This document shows positions 7,437 through 15,321 of a stretch of 23,715 nt of DNA, in pieces (positions within the stretch are counted from its first letter, which is position 1; every line of letters starts with the position of its first letter). Below the pieces are notes generated by a model, which saw only the letters and a program-made list of their open reading frames with translations, made no database searches and was not told the DNA's origin. Source of the DNA: DASPJR01 sp035628505 (GTDB lineage Bacteria; Planctomycetota; SZUA-567; H5-PLA8); the NCBI GenBank assembly GCA_035628505.1, contig DASPJR010000058.1:1-23715 (forward strand). The letters are read 5' to 3'. The translations under genes were made by a program, and so were the position numbers.

Positions 7437-8027
7437 TCAACCGTCATGTTCCTTGAGCACCATGTCGATGCACAGCGCTGCCGCAAGCATAAGCTGCACC
7501 TGCTTCACGTCTGTGACCTTCGAGCGCTCGATGTGAACCACGTAGTTGTCTGCATTCGTAAAGAGTTCTTTCGCGATCCCGCCCCACTGTCGCCCGACCG
7601 TGCCGATCTCCTGGCCGCTGTCATCAGTGAATTTAAAGTTCCAACCCTTCCAGTCGCCTTTGAGCAGCGCAATCTTCTTGTCCTGCGCATCATGCACGTC
7701 GAACGCTCCGCCCAGCGAGAGCAGATGCTGGCGAAAGTAGCCGATCTTCGTTGCATTCGCATCAAACACCGAAACGACTGAGCGCAGGATCGTAAACGGC
7801 CGTGTGATTGTAAGGAGCACCTGCTGCTGCTCATTCAGGATTTCAACGGTGAACCCAAGCATCTGCTTATTGACGAAGAGCTTCAAAAGCTTTTTCCAAC
7901 CACTGGCACGCTCGACGGCGGTGCCGATGATTTTTCCGTCCGCGGACAGCAGGTCGTAAGCCTCGTGCAGCTTCATGAAGCCGACGTGTTCGCGCACTAG
8001 AAACGTATCGGTATCGAATGCAGCCAT
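7437..8027 (-). CDS. Scramblase/tubby C-terminal-like protein
   Basis: This is a 196-residue cytoplasmic protein starting at ATG 8027, supported by AGGAGG about ten bases upstream; an in-frame GTG at 8060 is an alternative without a ribosome site. The sequence shows repeated short beta-strands with Gly turns (LLSADGKIIGTAVE, FDANATKIGYFRQ, VHDAQDKKIALLKGDWKG, FTDDSGQEIGTVGRQWGG). This is the repeating D-x-x-G-K-x-I/L-G pattern of the phospholipid scramblase/LURP-one/tubby-like fold. A terminal segment (QVQLMLAAALCIDMVLKEHD) is the hydrophobic C-terminal helix typical of that fold. No signal peptide is seen. The biological role in bacteria is unclear. The gene converges with the CAP-domain gene and diverges from trpA. 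Confidence 0.65.
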   Translation of the reverse strand: MAAFDTDTFLVREHVGFMKLHEAYDLLSADGKIIGTAVERASGWKKLLKLFVNKQMLGFTVEILNEQQQVLLTITRPFTILRSVVSVFDANATKIGYFRQHLLSLGGAFDVHDAQDKKIALLKGDWKGWNFKFTDDSGQEIGTVGRQWGGIAKELFTNADNYVVHIERSKVTDVKQVQLMLAAALCIDMVLKEHDG

Positions 8028-8043
8028 GCTGCAGTGCCCTCCT

Positions 8044-8060
8044 GTGAGTGTGATACTCAC
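8044..8060. repeat. Short inverted repeat upstream of the scramblase-like gene
   Basis: GTGAGT (8044-8049) and ACTCAC (8055-8060) are exact inverted copies with a five-base spacer. They lie just upstream of the AGGAGG of the minus-strand gene starting at 8027. This could be an operator or a 5'-leader hairpin; nothing more can be shown. Confidence 0.35.
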
Positions 8061-8192
8061 CGAAGGTTAATCCGGCGCTAAAGTGTGTCAAACCTGCAGC
8101 GGCAATAGCCTGTGGCGCTTCCTGAATTTGAATCCTTCCGCTGCTGCCGTAAAGTCTGCTGATCACGACCGCAACAGACCCGGGAATCTTTC

Positions 8193-9008
8193 ATGACACT
8201 CGCAGAAACGTTTGAGCGCCTTAAGCAGAGCAAGCGCGCCGCTTTTATCCCCTTCTTTGCCGCCGGTGATCCGGACATTGCAACCACCAGCGCCTTGATC
8301 AAAGCCGCGGCCGCGTCCGGCGCCGACATCATTGAAATCGGTGTGCCGTTCTCAGATCCGATCGCCGACGGTCCTGTGATCCAGGCTGCTTTTTACCGCG
8401 CGCTGGACAAGGGTTTCAAAGTCGCACAGCTGTTCGAAATGGTCAAAGCACTGCGCGCGGGCGGGCTGCAAACGCCGCTGGTCTGCATGGTCAGCTACAC
8501 GCTTGTTTATAAGCGCTCCCTGGACGCGTTTTTGAAAAGCTGCAAAGATGCCGGCTTCAGCGGACTGATTATTCCCGACCTTCCTGCCGGCTATGAAGGC
8601 GATGCGGCTGCACGCGCAGCGGCTGCCGGACTGGACCTGATTTTTCTCGTCGCACCCACGACCACGCCCGAGCGCCGCGAGATCATCGCGCGCCGCTCGA
8701 AAGGTTTCATCTATTACATTTCAGTCACCGGCATCACCGGCGCGCGCATCGTTCTGCCGGAAGATCTCGGCGACAATGTGAAGGATCTGCAGCACCGCAC
8801 CAGCACGCCAGTCTGCGTCGGTTTCGGCATCTCGCGACCGGAGCAGGCCGCAGCGGTGAGTGCCGTTGCTGATGGCGTGATCGTCGGCAGCGCATTGGTG
8901 AAGAAAGTTGAAGAAGCTTTGAGCCAGAAGCTCTCCGGCGACGCGCTGGTTCAGCATGTCAACACGCTGCTGAAGTCGCTCGCCGATGCAGCACACAGCG
9001 GTAAGTAA
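8193..9008 (+). CDS. trpA: Tryptophan synthase alpha subunit
   Basis: This 271-residue protein is the alpha chain of tryptophan synthase, which cleaves indole-3-glycerol phosphate to indole and glyceraldehyde 3-phosphate and channels indole to TrpB. Signatures are FIPFFAAGDPD (18-28), DIIEIGVPFSDPIADGP (45-61) with the catalytic pair E48 and D59 (matching E49 and D60 of the Salmonella enzyme), GLIIPDLPAGYE, the loop YYISVTGITGAR, and the phosphate-binding VCVGFGISRPEQA. Length and motifs are complete. The start ATG has only a weak GGGAA upstream. TrpA usually follows trpB in an operon, but here it stands alone with no other trp gene in the window, and the upstream gene is divergent. No leader peptide with tandem Trp codons was seen. 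Confidence 0.97.
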   Translation: MTLAETFERLKQSKRAAFIPFFAAGDPDIATTSALIKAAAASGADIIEIGVPFSDPIADGPVIQAAFYRALDKGFKVAQLFEMVKALRAGGLQTPLVCMVSYTLVYKRSLDAFLKSCKDAGFSGLIIPDLPAGYEGDAAARAAAAGLDLIFLVAPTTTPERREIIARRSKGFIYYISVTGITGARIVLPEDLGDNVKDLQHRTSTPVCVGFGISRPEQAAAVSAVADGVIVGSALVKKVEEALSQKLSGDALVQHVNTLLKSLADAAHSGK

Positions 9009-9155
9009 ATTCAAAATCCGAAACACGAAATCCGAAACAATTCTCAAATGATCGAAAGAGAAATGCTCGAAACGGGAAGGCGCTTTCCCGTTTCGAGCAT
9101 TTGTCATTTCAATTTTGAATTTGTTTCGGATTTCGATATTCGGATTTCGAAATTT
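9009..9155. repeat. Long nested inverted repeat after trpA
   Basis: A perfect 18-bp hairpin has arms at 9061-9078 and 9085-9102 (AAATGCTCGAAACGGGAA and its complement) and a six-base loop. Outside it, an imperfect outer inverted repeat pairs 9009-9042 with 9119-9155, each arm containing two copies of a TCCGAAA/TTTCGGA word; TTGTTTCGGATTTCG (15 nt) matches the other arm nearly exactly. The whole space between the convergent trpA and VIT/VWA genes is therefore one large cruciform-capable element. It may terminate both genes, and it looks like a dispersed intergenic repeat. Confidence 0.8.
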
Positions 9156-12100
9156 TAGAATTTCGCTGCTCCCAGGTGCCGCATATTTTCACCGCCCGGA
9201 ACCAGGCAGAATGGAATAATCTGCGGCTCTGTGACGATGCCATCGTTTGGCTGCATGATCACCACCACGCCGCGCGAAACGCCCATCGCGCCGGCGCTGA
9301 AGTAATTCACGCCGACGTGGTACACGCCCGGCAGCACTTTGCCTGTGCGGATAACTTCCGGCCCAAGGCCTTGCGTCTGATCGCTGTAGAGCTCCAGACC
9401 GCTCGCGTTTTTCTTGTGGCTGTAGAAGCACTCTTCGCCATAGGGATCGACGACATGCAGATCGACGTCGTTGGCGTCGGTCTCCCACGCGAGAGTCACG
9501 CGCAGCGCATCTGCGGATTTCAAGTCAAACCCGTGCCGCTGAGCCGTGCCAAGTGCAATGGTCCCGATCTCCGAATCTAGCAAATTCTTCTTTGACCATG
9601 CACGCAACACGTATCCCAACTCTTCCTTCAACACGCGTTTCACGTCGCCGTAGCGATTGTTGAAATCCTTCTTCAGCGTCTCTTCGAGCGTCTTCGCGGC
9701 CGCATTGAAATTGCCGCTCAGCCAGTACCCAAGCGCAAGGCCGCGGTAAAGATTCGGATCGTCCTGCCGGTTCTTCAGCGCTTCCTTGAACATTTCGATG
9801 GCCAGTTCGTGCTTCTTCGCGGCCAGCAGCAGCCAGCCGGCGCGTGCAAGCAGCGCGGCGCGGTTGGGAGCGACCTCGGCGATTGACGTGTACGCGCGCA
9901 GTGCCAGGTTCGAATCATTCAGTCCAGTCGCGCTCTTGCCCAGGTACTCAAAGACCTGCGGATTTTCCGGATCGAATGGCAGCCATTCGAACACCTGCCC
10001 CTGCAGGCTGTCCCACTGCTCGGCCTTAAAGAGCGCGTCGGCATAGGCGTTGCGCAGGTTGCGGTCGCGCGGCGCAGCCTGAACCTTCGCGCGAAGCGTG
10101 TTGAGTTCATCGGCGGTCGGCTTCTTCTGATACTGATTCGTCCAGTCGGGACGCTTGACTTCCTGCGGAGCGGCCGCGGACGCATTCTCAGCTATCCTTC
10201 GGCGCGCTTCATCGCGTGCGGGCTGAGTGGCTGCGGGCGTCGAAGCCGGGGCCGGGCTCGCAGGCGCGGCTGTGGCCGGAGCGAGTGCCGGCGCGGCATC
10301 CTGGCTGAGCCCCCGCGTGCGGTCTTCGCCGGCTTGCGCTGGAGCATCCGCCTCGTCCCGTGCGACCCTTCCGCCGTGTCGCTGAACCATCAGCCGCCGT
10401 CCGCCGCCGCTGCGCGATCCGAACGAACCCTGGCCAGCTTCGCCGCCATCGGCAGCGCTGGCCGGTGCAATGCGATCGTCCATGTCGTGGAGCTCAGACT
10501 TAAGTTGTGCCTGTTTCTGCGGCACGGCATCCTTTCCATCGATCTGTTCAACTGCCTTCTGGCCCTTGCTCACGGCAGCGGGCTTTGGGGGCGGAGCGAC
10601 CGGGACTTCATCCGCCGAGCGCTTGCGCAGCTCAATTCCTTTTGGCCCGATCTGCATGATGTCCGCGAGCGCCGTCCGCTCGATGCCGAAGCGGCGGTAA
10701 TCCTGTTCGGTTTCAAGCACCAGCATCGACGTGAGCGCACAGAGCACACGGTTTTTCAGCGAAATCTCCAGGCGCTGGTTGCGGAATTCTGCGCGCCGTT
10801 TGTCGTCCTTCTCCTCCTGCTCCAGCTTGTCGATGTGATTCAGATAGGCCGCATACGCTTCACGCTGCAGCAGCGGAGCAAAGTCGGGATTTTCGGCGGG
10901 CACCACGGCCAGGACGTTGTCCTGACCCTTCGAGTCGCCACCTTCGCGAACGATTACGCCGGGCTTGCTGGGGCCGCCTTTGAGCTCGCAGAAAACGGTG
11001 ACATCGCTTCCGGGCTGTACGTCGCGGAACGTCTTCGGGTAAATCCACGCCGCGCCTTCGTCATAGAATTCCAGGCTCGCGCCAATCGGCCGAACAAGCT
11101 CGGTCGAAGCCGTGGATGCGATGCGTTGCAGATCTTCGCCGAAAGGCAGCGTCACGACGCGGCCTTTGCCTTTCTCGACGATGGCGTTGAGCATTTTGTC
11201 GTCCTGCTTGTTGCCGATGACAACCGCGTGCAACTGGTGCTGCGCCGGCCACTCGCCGAGCGCCGCCACAACATCGCGCACTTCTCGCGCGCCCATCGTT
11301 GCGATCCCATCGCTCACCAGAACAAAACGCGTCGGCTCCTTTGCGGCGCGGGCCTGCTCGCCCAGGTGCTTGAGCGCCGCCTCCAGATTCGTTGCGCCCA
11401 GTGCATGGCGTGCGGCAAGCAGCGGATGAAGCGTGCGTGCGGGTTTGTTGCCTGCGTTTGGAGCAACCCTGAAGGCACTGGCAGCTCCCGTGAATAGAGG
11501 GGCCACGTCAATGTCGAAGGCGTAAAGGCTCAGTGTGCTGTCTCCCCGCGCCGAAGAGCCCAGCGTATTGTCGAAAAGCGCGCTGATCGCGCCAAGGCGC
11601 TGCTTTTCAGTATCTGCGTTCGACGCCGAGGTATCGAAATAGAACGTCCAGTGATAAGCGCTGGGATCGATTTTTTTCATCGGCAGTTCCGGCTTGAACG
11701 TCAGCATCTGGAAATTGCCCGCCTTCAGCGCCCGCGTGGACGAAGACTGCGACGATCTGGCGCTGATGATGATGTCTTTTTCGGGCGTGTAATCTTTCAG
11801 CCGGCCATTGGGGGCGGAAGCTGCGAGCGTCTCGCCTTCCCACGGCGCGGCAAGGAGCGTGAATCCAAAGTCACTGATCTTTGGAAGGCCTGCGAGAGGC
11901 AGCGTAAGCCTGCGTTCACCGAACTGCTGCGGAACAAGCTGCGAAAAGCCCAGCAGCAACCGCACAGTTCCGCCGGCCGGAATCGGGAAAACGCGCGCGG
12001 AGAAACGGTTGCCTTGATCCATTTCAAGCAGCGCCGGATCGCGCATCGTGTGCAGGATTTCTGTGTAAATGCTCTGCGCGCGAAGCTTCTCGACGACCTC

Positions 12101-12415
12101 GCCTTCCATCAGTTTGCCGTTCACGTCCTTGGCGAAGCGGCTGATCGTCGCGCCCGGCGGCAGCGTGTAATTGAAGCGCCCTTCCATGATGCGATTTTCA
12201 GGATTGCGGAAGACGATCTCCGTTTCAGTCAGGCTCAGCGGGCCATTCATGGCCACGCGCAGGTCATATTTCTCCAGGACCATCGCCTGTCCGTCCGGAT
12301 TCGTCAGCGATACTGGGCATTGTGGTGGATTCATCGCGGCCTGCGGGCGCAGACTGAGCAGGCTTCCTGCAACCAAAAGACTGAGCGTTGTAGCCAGAAA
12401 AGTTCGACGTTTCAT
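9155..12415 (-). CDS. VIT and VWA domain protein with TPR and DUF2135-like C-terminus
   Basis: This 1086-residue exported protein has a leader with an RRTFL pair (R3-R4), compatible with Tat or Sec export. Residues ~40-170 form a VIT (inter-alpha-trypsin) domain (LTETEIVFRNPENRIMEGRF, IPAGGTVRLLLGFSQ). Residues ~255-440 form a von Willebrand A domain with a complete metal-adhesion DxSxS (D261-T-S263-A-S265), ATNLEAAL and VLVSDG. An Ala/Pro/Gln-rich linker spans ~620-790, with a Gly/Ser/Arg-rich patch inside it. TPR-like helices follow at ~800-940 (NLRNAYADALFKAEQWDSL, YRGLALGYWLSGNFNAA). The end (~965-1065) resembles DUF2135/YfaP (LRVTLAWETDANDVDLHVVD with PYGEECFYS). GAAGGGGA seven bases upstream supports the start. 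It is probably a surface or periplasmic adhesion or scaffold protein. It lies 174 bp downstream of the zinc-ribbon gene. Confidence 0.9.
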   Translation of the reverse strand: MKRRTFLATTLSLLVAGSLLSLRPQAAMNPPQCPVSLTNPDGQAMVLEKYDLRVAMNGPLSLTETEIVFRNPENRIMEGRFNYTLPPGATISRFAKDVNGKLMEGEVVEKLRAQSIYTEILHTMRDPALLEMDQGNRFSARVFPIPAGGTVRLLLGFSQLVPQQFGERRLTLPLAGLPKISDFGFTLLAAPWEGETLAASAPNGRLKDYTPEKDIIISARSSQSSSTRALKAGNFQMLTFKPELPMKKIDPSAYHWTFYFDTSASNADTEKQRLGAISALFDNTLGSSARGDSTLSLYAFDIDVAPLFTGAASAFRVAPNAGNKPARTLHPLLAARHALGATNLEAALKHLGEQARAAKEPTRFVLVSDGIATMGAREVRDVVAALGEWPAQHQLHAVVIGNKQDDKMLNAIVEKGKGRVVTLPFGEDLQRIASTASTELVRPIGASLEFYDEGAAWIYPKTFRDVQPGSDVTVFCELKGGPSKPGVIVREGGDSKGQDNVLAVVPAENPDFAPLLQREAYAAYLNHIDKLEQEEKDDKRRAEFRNQRLEISLKNRVLCALTSMLVLETEQDYRRFGIERTALADIMQIGPKGIELRKRSADEVPVAPPPKPAAVSKGQKAVEQIDGKDAVPQKQAQLKSELHDMDDRIAPASAADGGEAGQGSFGSRSGGGRRLMVQRHGGRVARDEADAPAQAGEDRTRGLSQDAAPALAPATAAPASPAPASTPAATQPARDEARRRIAENASAAAPQEVKRPDWTNQYQKKPTADELNTLRAKVQAAPRDRNLRNAYADALFKAEQWDSLQGQVFEWLPFDPENPQVFEYLGKSATGLNDSNLALRAYTSIAEVAPNRAALLARAGWLLLAAKKHELAIEMFKEALKNRQDDPNLYRGLALGYWLSGNFNAAAKTLEETLKKDFNNRYGDVKRVLKEELGYVLRAWSKKNLLDSEIGTIALGTAQRHGFDLKSADALRVTLAWETDANDVDLHVVDPYGEECFYSHKKNASGLELYSDQTQGLGPEVIRTGKVLPGVYHVGVNYFSAGAMGVSRGVVVIMQPNDGIVTEPQIIPFCLVPGGENMRHLGAAKF

Positions 12416-12526
12416 AGGTTTCCCCTTCTCCCGTGCTCGGGCGAGTCAAACCTTTGACGGACAAGTGCAGAAAAGGTTGCGCGAAAAATGGATTTTGCGG
12501 GAGGACCGCTCCTGCCTGGTGGCTAC

Positions 12527-12557
12527 TGGCTCTTGGCTCTTGGCTCTTGGCTCTTGG
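12527..12557. repeat. Heptanucleotide tandem repeat (TGGCTCT)x4
   Basis: Four exact copies of TGGCTCT run from 12527 to 12554, followed by TGG; an imperfect half-copy (TGGCTAC) precedes them. The array lies in the non-coding space between two minus-strand genes, about 112-142 bases upstream of the VIT/VWA start codon. A change of copy number would alter promoter or leader spacing by seven-base steps. Alternatively it is one copy of a genome-wide short repeat family. Confidence 0.9.
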
Positions 12558-12589
12558 ATGCGCGCGACACCCATTTAGCTGCGCCAACT

Positions 12590-13714
12590 TCAATTCGCGT
12601 TTGCGATTAACGCGATGATGCCGCCGATGGCGAGGATCGCGAGCACGAAGAAGAAAATCTTCCAGAAGCTGTAAGGCCGCGCGCCGCGCACTTCGCCGGT
12701 CTGGCCGTTGACCTGGAAGCAATACGTCTTCTGCCCGTATCGGTAGCAGCTGAGCCAGAGCGGCAGAAGGATGTGCTTGTAGGTGATGCCGCTATACGCG
12801 GTGTTTATTGAATGCACACGCTGCTCATCGCCGCCGATTTCGCCCCGCACGGCATCGTACAGCGCATCCTTGATGACTCCTTTGGCGGTCGCCCAGCCTT
12901 CTTCACATTGAACGACGTAGCGCTCCGCGGCAAAGCCGCTGAGGTATTCCGGAGAATACGGCACGAGACCCGAGAGCGACCACTTCGTTGGGAAATCCGT
13001 GTTGTTGCCCGCGCTGATCAGCACGTCATCGAAAAACTCGCTGTAGACCCCCGAGACATACGTCCAGCGCGTGTGGCGGACCTGGCGCGTGCGCGTGACG
13101 GTCTTGCCATTCTCGACGGTGGTGTATGTTTCAGTCGTGTAGTAGTAGTCACCACGCTCGCCGGTCCAGTGGCTGACCGTGTGCGCGTCGTACGTCCAGA
13201 ACGGGCGGTAAACGCCCTGCATCTGTTTTGCGTGCGAATCCGTTTTTATGGCATTCGGCGCAAACCAGAGCGAGTGAATCCATTTTTTGAAAGCGGCCAG
13301 GGCCTGTTCGCGCGTAACCGTAAACGGTACGATGGCTTCCGGACTGATGACGTCGCTGTCGTCGGTTTTATCATCACCGGTAATCAGCGCCGTGCCGCAG
13401 AAGGCGCAAGTCGTCGCGCGCATGCTGGGATCCAGGTGCGTGACCGCACCGCAACCGGTGCAGCGGATGTCACGGCCCGTAGCATCGCCATACCCTTTGG
13501 AACGCGGCTTCGAAAGATAATCGTTGTAGCAGTATTCCTGGATCGCTTCGGCGGTCTGCGGAATTTTTTCTTCATAGCCGCAGTAGGGGCATTTCAGGTC
13601 ATGCTGGCCCGGCGCAAAAACGAGATCAGCTCCGCACTGCTTGCACGGAAAGCGGTGCTCCTTCGAGGAGCCCTTCACGACAGCGGGCTGTTCAGCGGCT
13701 TCAGGCTGGCTCAT
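12590..13714 (-). CDS. Double zinc-ribbon membrane protein, YdjG-like
   Basis: This 374-residue protein has two N-terminal zinc ribbons, C24-x2-C27...C42-x2-C45 and C85-x2-C88...C103-x2-C106. A soluble middle domain rich in aromatic residues follows (~130-330), and a single C-terminal membrane helix lies at ~349-370 (FWKIFFFVLAILAIGGIIAL). Relatives are often annotated as zinc-ribbon or primosomal-helicase-like proteins and occur beside SPFH proteins, as in the Bacillus ydjGHI genes linked to PspA membrane stress. The SPFH gene here is three genes upstream in the same direction, which supports that role. The start ATG lies inside the 3' end of the ParE-type toxin gene (14-bp overlap), so translation is probably coupled. 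No strong Shine-Dalgarno is visible. The exact role is unknown. Confidence 0.8.
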   Translation of the reverse strand: MSQPEAAEQPAVVKGSSKEHRFPCKQCGADLVFAPGQHDLKCPYCGYEEKIPQTAEAIQEYCYNDYLSKPRSKGYGDATGRDIRCTGCGAVTHLDPSMRATTCAFCGTALITGDDKTDDSDVISPEAIVPFTVTREQALAAFKKWIHSLWFAPNAIKTDSHAKQMQGVYRPFWTYDAHTVSHWTGERGDYYYTTETYTTVENGKTVTRTRQVRHTRWTYVSGVYSEFFDDVLISAGNNTDFPTKWSLSGLVPYSPEYLSGFAAERYVVQCEEGWATAKGVIKDALYDAVRGEIGGDEQRVHSINTAYSGITYKHILLPLWLSCYRYGQKTYCFQVNGQTGEVRGARPYSFWKIFFFVLAILAIGGIIALIANAN

Positions 13715-14021
13715 CAGTTAGTCGGTTTTCCACATCCCGTGCGGCGTGCATGACGCGAACAATTTCAACGACGTCCTGATTGACTTTATAGATGATTCGC
13801 CAGTTTCGAAAATCCTGAACAGGAAGATAGCGGAAATCAGCATACTGCTCGGATTGAAAGAAGCACTGCTTGCCAAGATACGGAAATTCAAGAAGTCTTT
13901 CACACGTTTCTCGCGCGGCCGTTAAAAACCGATGCGCGGCCTCCGGATTTTCGTCGTGAATGTAGTCCGCAGTATCCAAAAGATCCTGAAGAGCCCGTGG
14001 TAGGATGATGTACTCACGCAT
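13701..14021 (-). CDS. RelE/ParE-superfamily toxin
   Basis: This 106-residue basic protein has the RelE/ParE fold signature: an N-terminal strand (REYIILPRALQDLLDTADYI), an Ala-rich helix pair (NPEAAHRFLTAARETCERLL), then FPYLGKQC, the strand block FRYLPVQDFRNWRIIYKV, and VVEIVRVMHAARD at the end. The last two match the conserved YRI(I/L)Y...V...V.H.RR pattern of ParE toxins. Members inhibit DNA gyrase (ParE) or cleave mRNA on the ribosome (RelE); the H-A-A-R-D ending and length favour ParE type. Its ATG overlaps the antitoxin stop by one base (TGATG), the normal antitoxin-first order. Its 3' end overlaps the zinc-ribbon gene start by 14 bp, which ties the toxin into a larger transcript. Confidence 0.85.
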   Translation of the reverse strand: MREYIILPRALQDLLDTADYIHDENPEAAHRFLTAARETCERLLEFPYLGKQCFFQSEQYADFRYLPVQDFRNWRIIYKVNQDVVEIVRVMHAARDVENRLTDEPA

Positions 14022-14275
14022 CAGCTTGTTTTCACTTTTCGCGCGATGCGTTCATCCAGTTGTTTATGCAAATCGTTCCAATCAGCATCAGACATTTTGC
14101 GGCCCCGACCACTGGCCAGGCCTTCATCGATTGCCGCTTGAAGCTTCAATTCTTCGCAGCGCTGTTGGAGCAGATAATTCAGGTAGTCACTAACTGTGTT
14201 GAATCCGCGGGCGTGTGCCTCCTGCTCCGCAAAGCGCTTCATTTCCTCGGTTAGTTCAACATTGATCTGCGTCAT
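14021..14275 (-). CDS. ParD-like ribbon-helix-helix antitoxin
   Basis: This is an 84-residue protein starting at ATG 14275, with GGAG seven bases upstream. The N-terminus (TQINVELTEEMKRFAEQEAH, then GFNTVSDYLNYLL) is a ribbon-helix-helix DNA-binding domain of the ParD/CopG type. The C-terminal half is charged and probably disordered until bound (LDERIARKVKTS), as expected for a toxin-neutralising tail. It would neutralise the adjacent ParE-like toxin and repress the shared promoter. It lies only 17 bp after the SPFH gene stop, so it may be transcribed from the SPFH promoter as well as its own. Confidence 0.85.
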   Translation of the reverse strand: MTQINVELTEEMKRFAEQEAHARGFNTVSDYLNYLLQQRCEELKLQAAIDEGLASGRGRKMSDADWNDLHKQLDERIARKVKTS

Positions 14276-14292
14276 GCGAATTCTCCATACGC

Positions 14293-15306
14293 TTACATCT
14301 TCGCCAGCAGCTCTTTCTTCTTCTCGTCGTATTCGGCTTTTTCGATCAGGCCGGCGTCGAGCATCTTCTTGAGCTGGCCAAGCTTGGCAACGATGTCCTC
14401 CCCTCCGCCCCCCGCCGGCGCCGCGCCCTGCTGCTGCGGCTGCTGGAAGGCCTGCCCCATCTGGTTGGCCATCGCTCCGCCCATGAATACGCCGGCGCCC
14501 AGGCCCATGCCCGCCCCAGCGAGGCCTCCGGGATTTTTCGCGGCGTCCGGAATCGAGTTGGCCACCTGGAACTGCGTGAAGCGGTTGAGATCGCCGATTG
14601 CACCCATCTGCGAGCGCTTGTCCAGCGCCGCTTCGACTTCCGGCGGCACGGAGATGTTCGAAATCAGGAAGCGCGTGAGCGTTATGCCGTGCGACGCGAA
14701 GTCGCTGGCGATTGCCGACGATAGAGCACTGCCGATCTGCGTGTAGTTGCTCGCCAGATCCAGCGCCGGAACCTTGGCGCCCGCCAGCGCGGTCGTGAAC
14801 GCCTGCACCAGCATGTCGCGCAGGTAATTGCTGATCTCCGCGGTTTCGAAGAGCCCATCGGTGCCGACGAGGTCTTTAAGGAACAGGCCCGGATCGCTGA
14901 TCTTGATGGCGTAGCTGCCGAACGCGCGCAGGCGCACGACGCCGAAATCAGCATCGCGCATCATGATCGGATTGGGCGTGCCCCATTTCAGATCGGTGAA
15001 CAGCCGCGTGCTGACGAAATAGACTTCGGACTTGAAGGGTGATTCAAAGCCGTATTTCCAGCCGAGCAGCGTGGAGAGAATCGGCATGTTCTTGCCGTCG
15101 ATGGTGTACGAGCCTGGAGGCATGACATCGGCGAGCTGGCCTTCTTTGATGAAGACAGCCGCCTGCCCTTCGCGCACGATCAGCTTCGCGCCGTTCTTGA
15201 TCTCCTTGGCGTAAACCGGAAACCGGTAGACCATTGTTTCCCGGTCGTCATCGGTCCACTCGATGATCTCAATGAACTGCGCGGTCAGGCGGTCGAAGAA
15301 ACCCAT
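14293..15306 (-). CDS. SPFH domain protein with C-terminal SHOCT, YdjI-like
   Basis: This 337-residue protein has an SPFH (stomatin/prohibitin/flotillin) core at ~1-250, containing GAKLIVREGQAAVFIKEG, PGSYTIDGKNMPILSTLLG and RFLISNISVPPEVEAALDKR. It belongs to the group described as virion-core-protein-like, which includes Bacillus YdjI. A Gly/Ala/Met- and Gln-rich linker follows (~255-303), and a SHOCT-type helix pair ends the protein (LGQLKKMLDAGLIEKAEYDE then KKKELLAKM). There is no membrane segment of its own, so it probably binds membranes through a partner, plausibly the zinc-ribbon protein three genes downstream. AAGGAG ten bases upstream supports the start at 15306. It is the first gene of a tight four-gene minus-strand cluster with a toxin-antitoxin pair inside. 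Confidence 0.88.
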   Translation of the reverse strand: MGFFDRLTAQFIEIIEWTDDDRETMVYRFPVYAKEIKNGAKLIVREGQAAVFIKEGQLADVMPPGSYTIDGKNMPILSTLLGWKYGFESPFKSEVYFVSTRLFTDLKWGTPNPIMMRDADFGVVRLRAFGSYAIKISDPGLFLKDLVGTDGLFETAEISNYLRDMLVQAFTTALAGAKVPALDLASNYTQIGSALSSAIASDFASHGITLTRFLISNISVPPEVEAALDKRSQMGAIGDLNRFTQFQVANSIPDAAKNPGGLAGAGMGLGAGVFMGGAMANQMGQAFQQPQQQGAAPAGGGGEDIVAKLGQLKKMLDAGLIEKAEYDEKKKELLAKM

Positions 15307-15321
15307 TTATTTTGCTCTCCT

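Noticed and set aside
8061..8192. Search for a trp attenuator or leader peptide before trpA
   Set aside because: No short frame with tandem Trp codons and no terminator/antiterminator pair with a T-run was found.
10334..11497. A 387-codon plus-strand open frame inside the VIT/VWA gene
   Set aside because: It is antisense to a protein with clear VIT and VWA domains. Its translation is Arg/Leu/Ala-rich with no motif, typical of a GC-driven shadow frame.
12527..12557. Heptamer array considered as a CRISPR fragment
   Set aside because: Units are seven bases with no spacers, so it is a simple tandem repeat.
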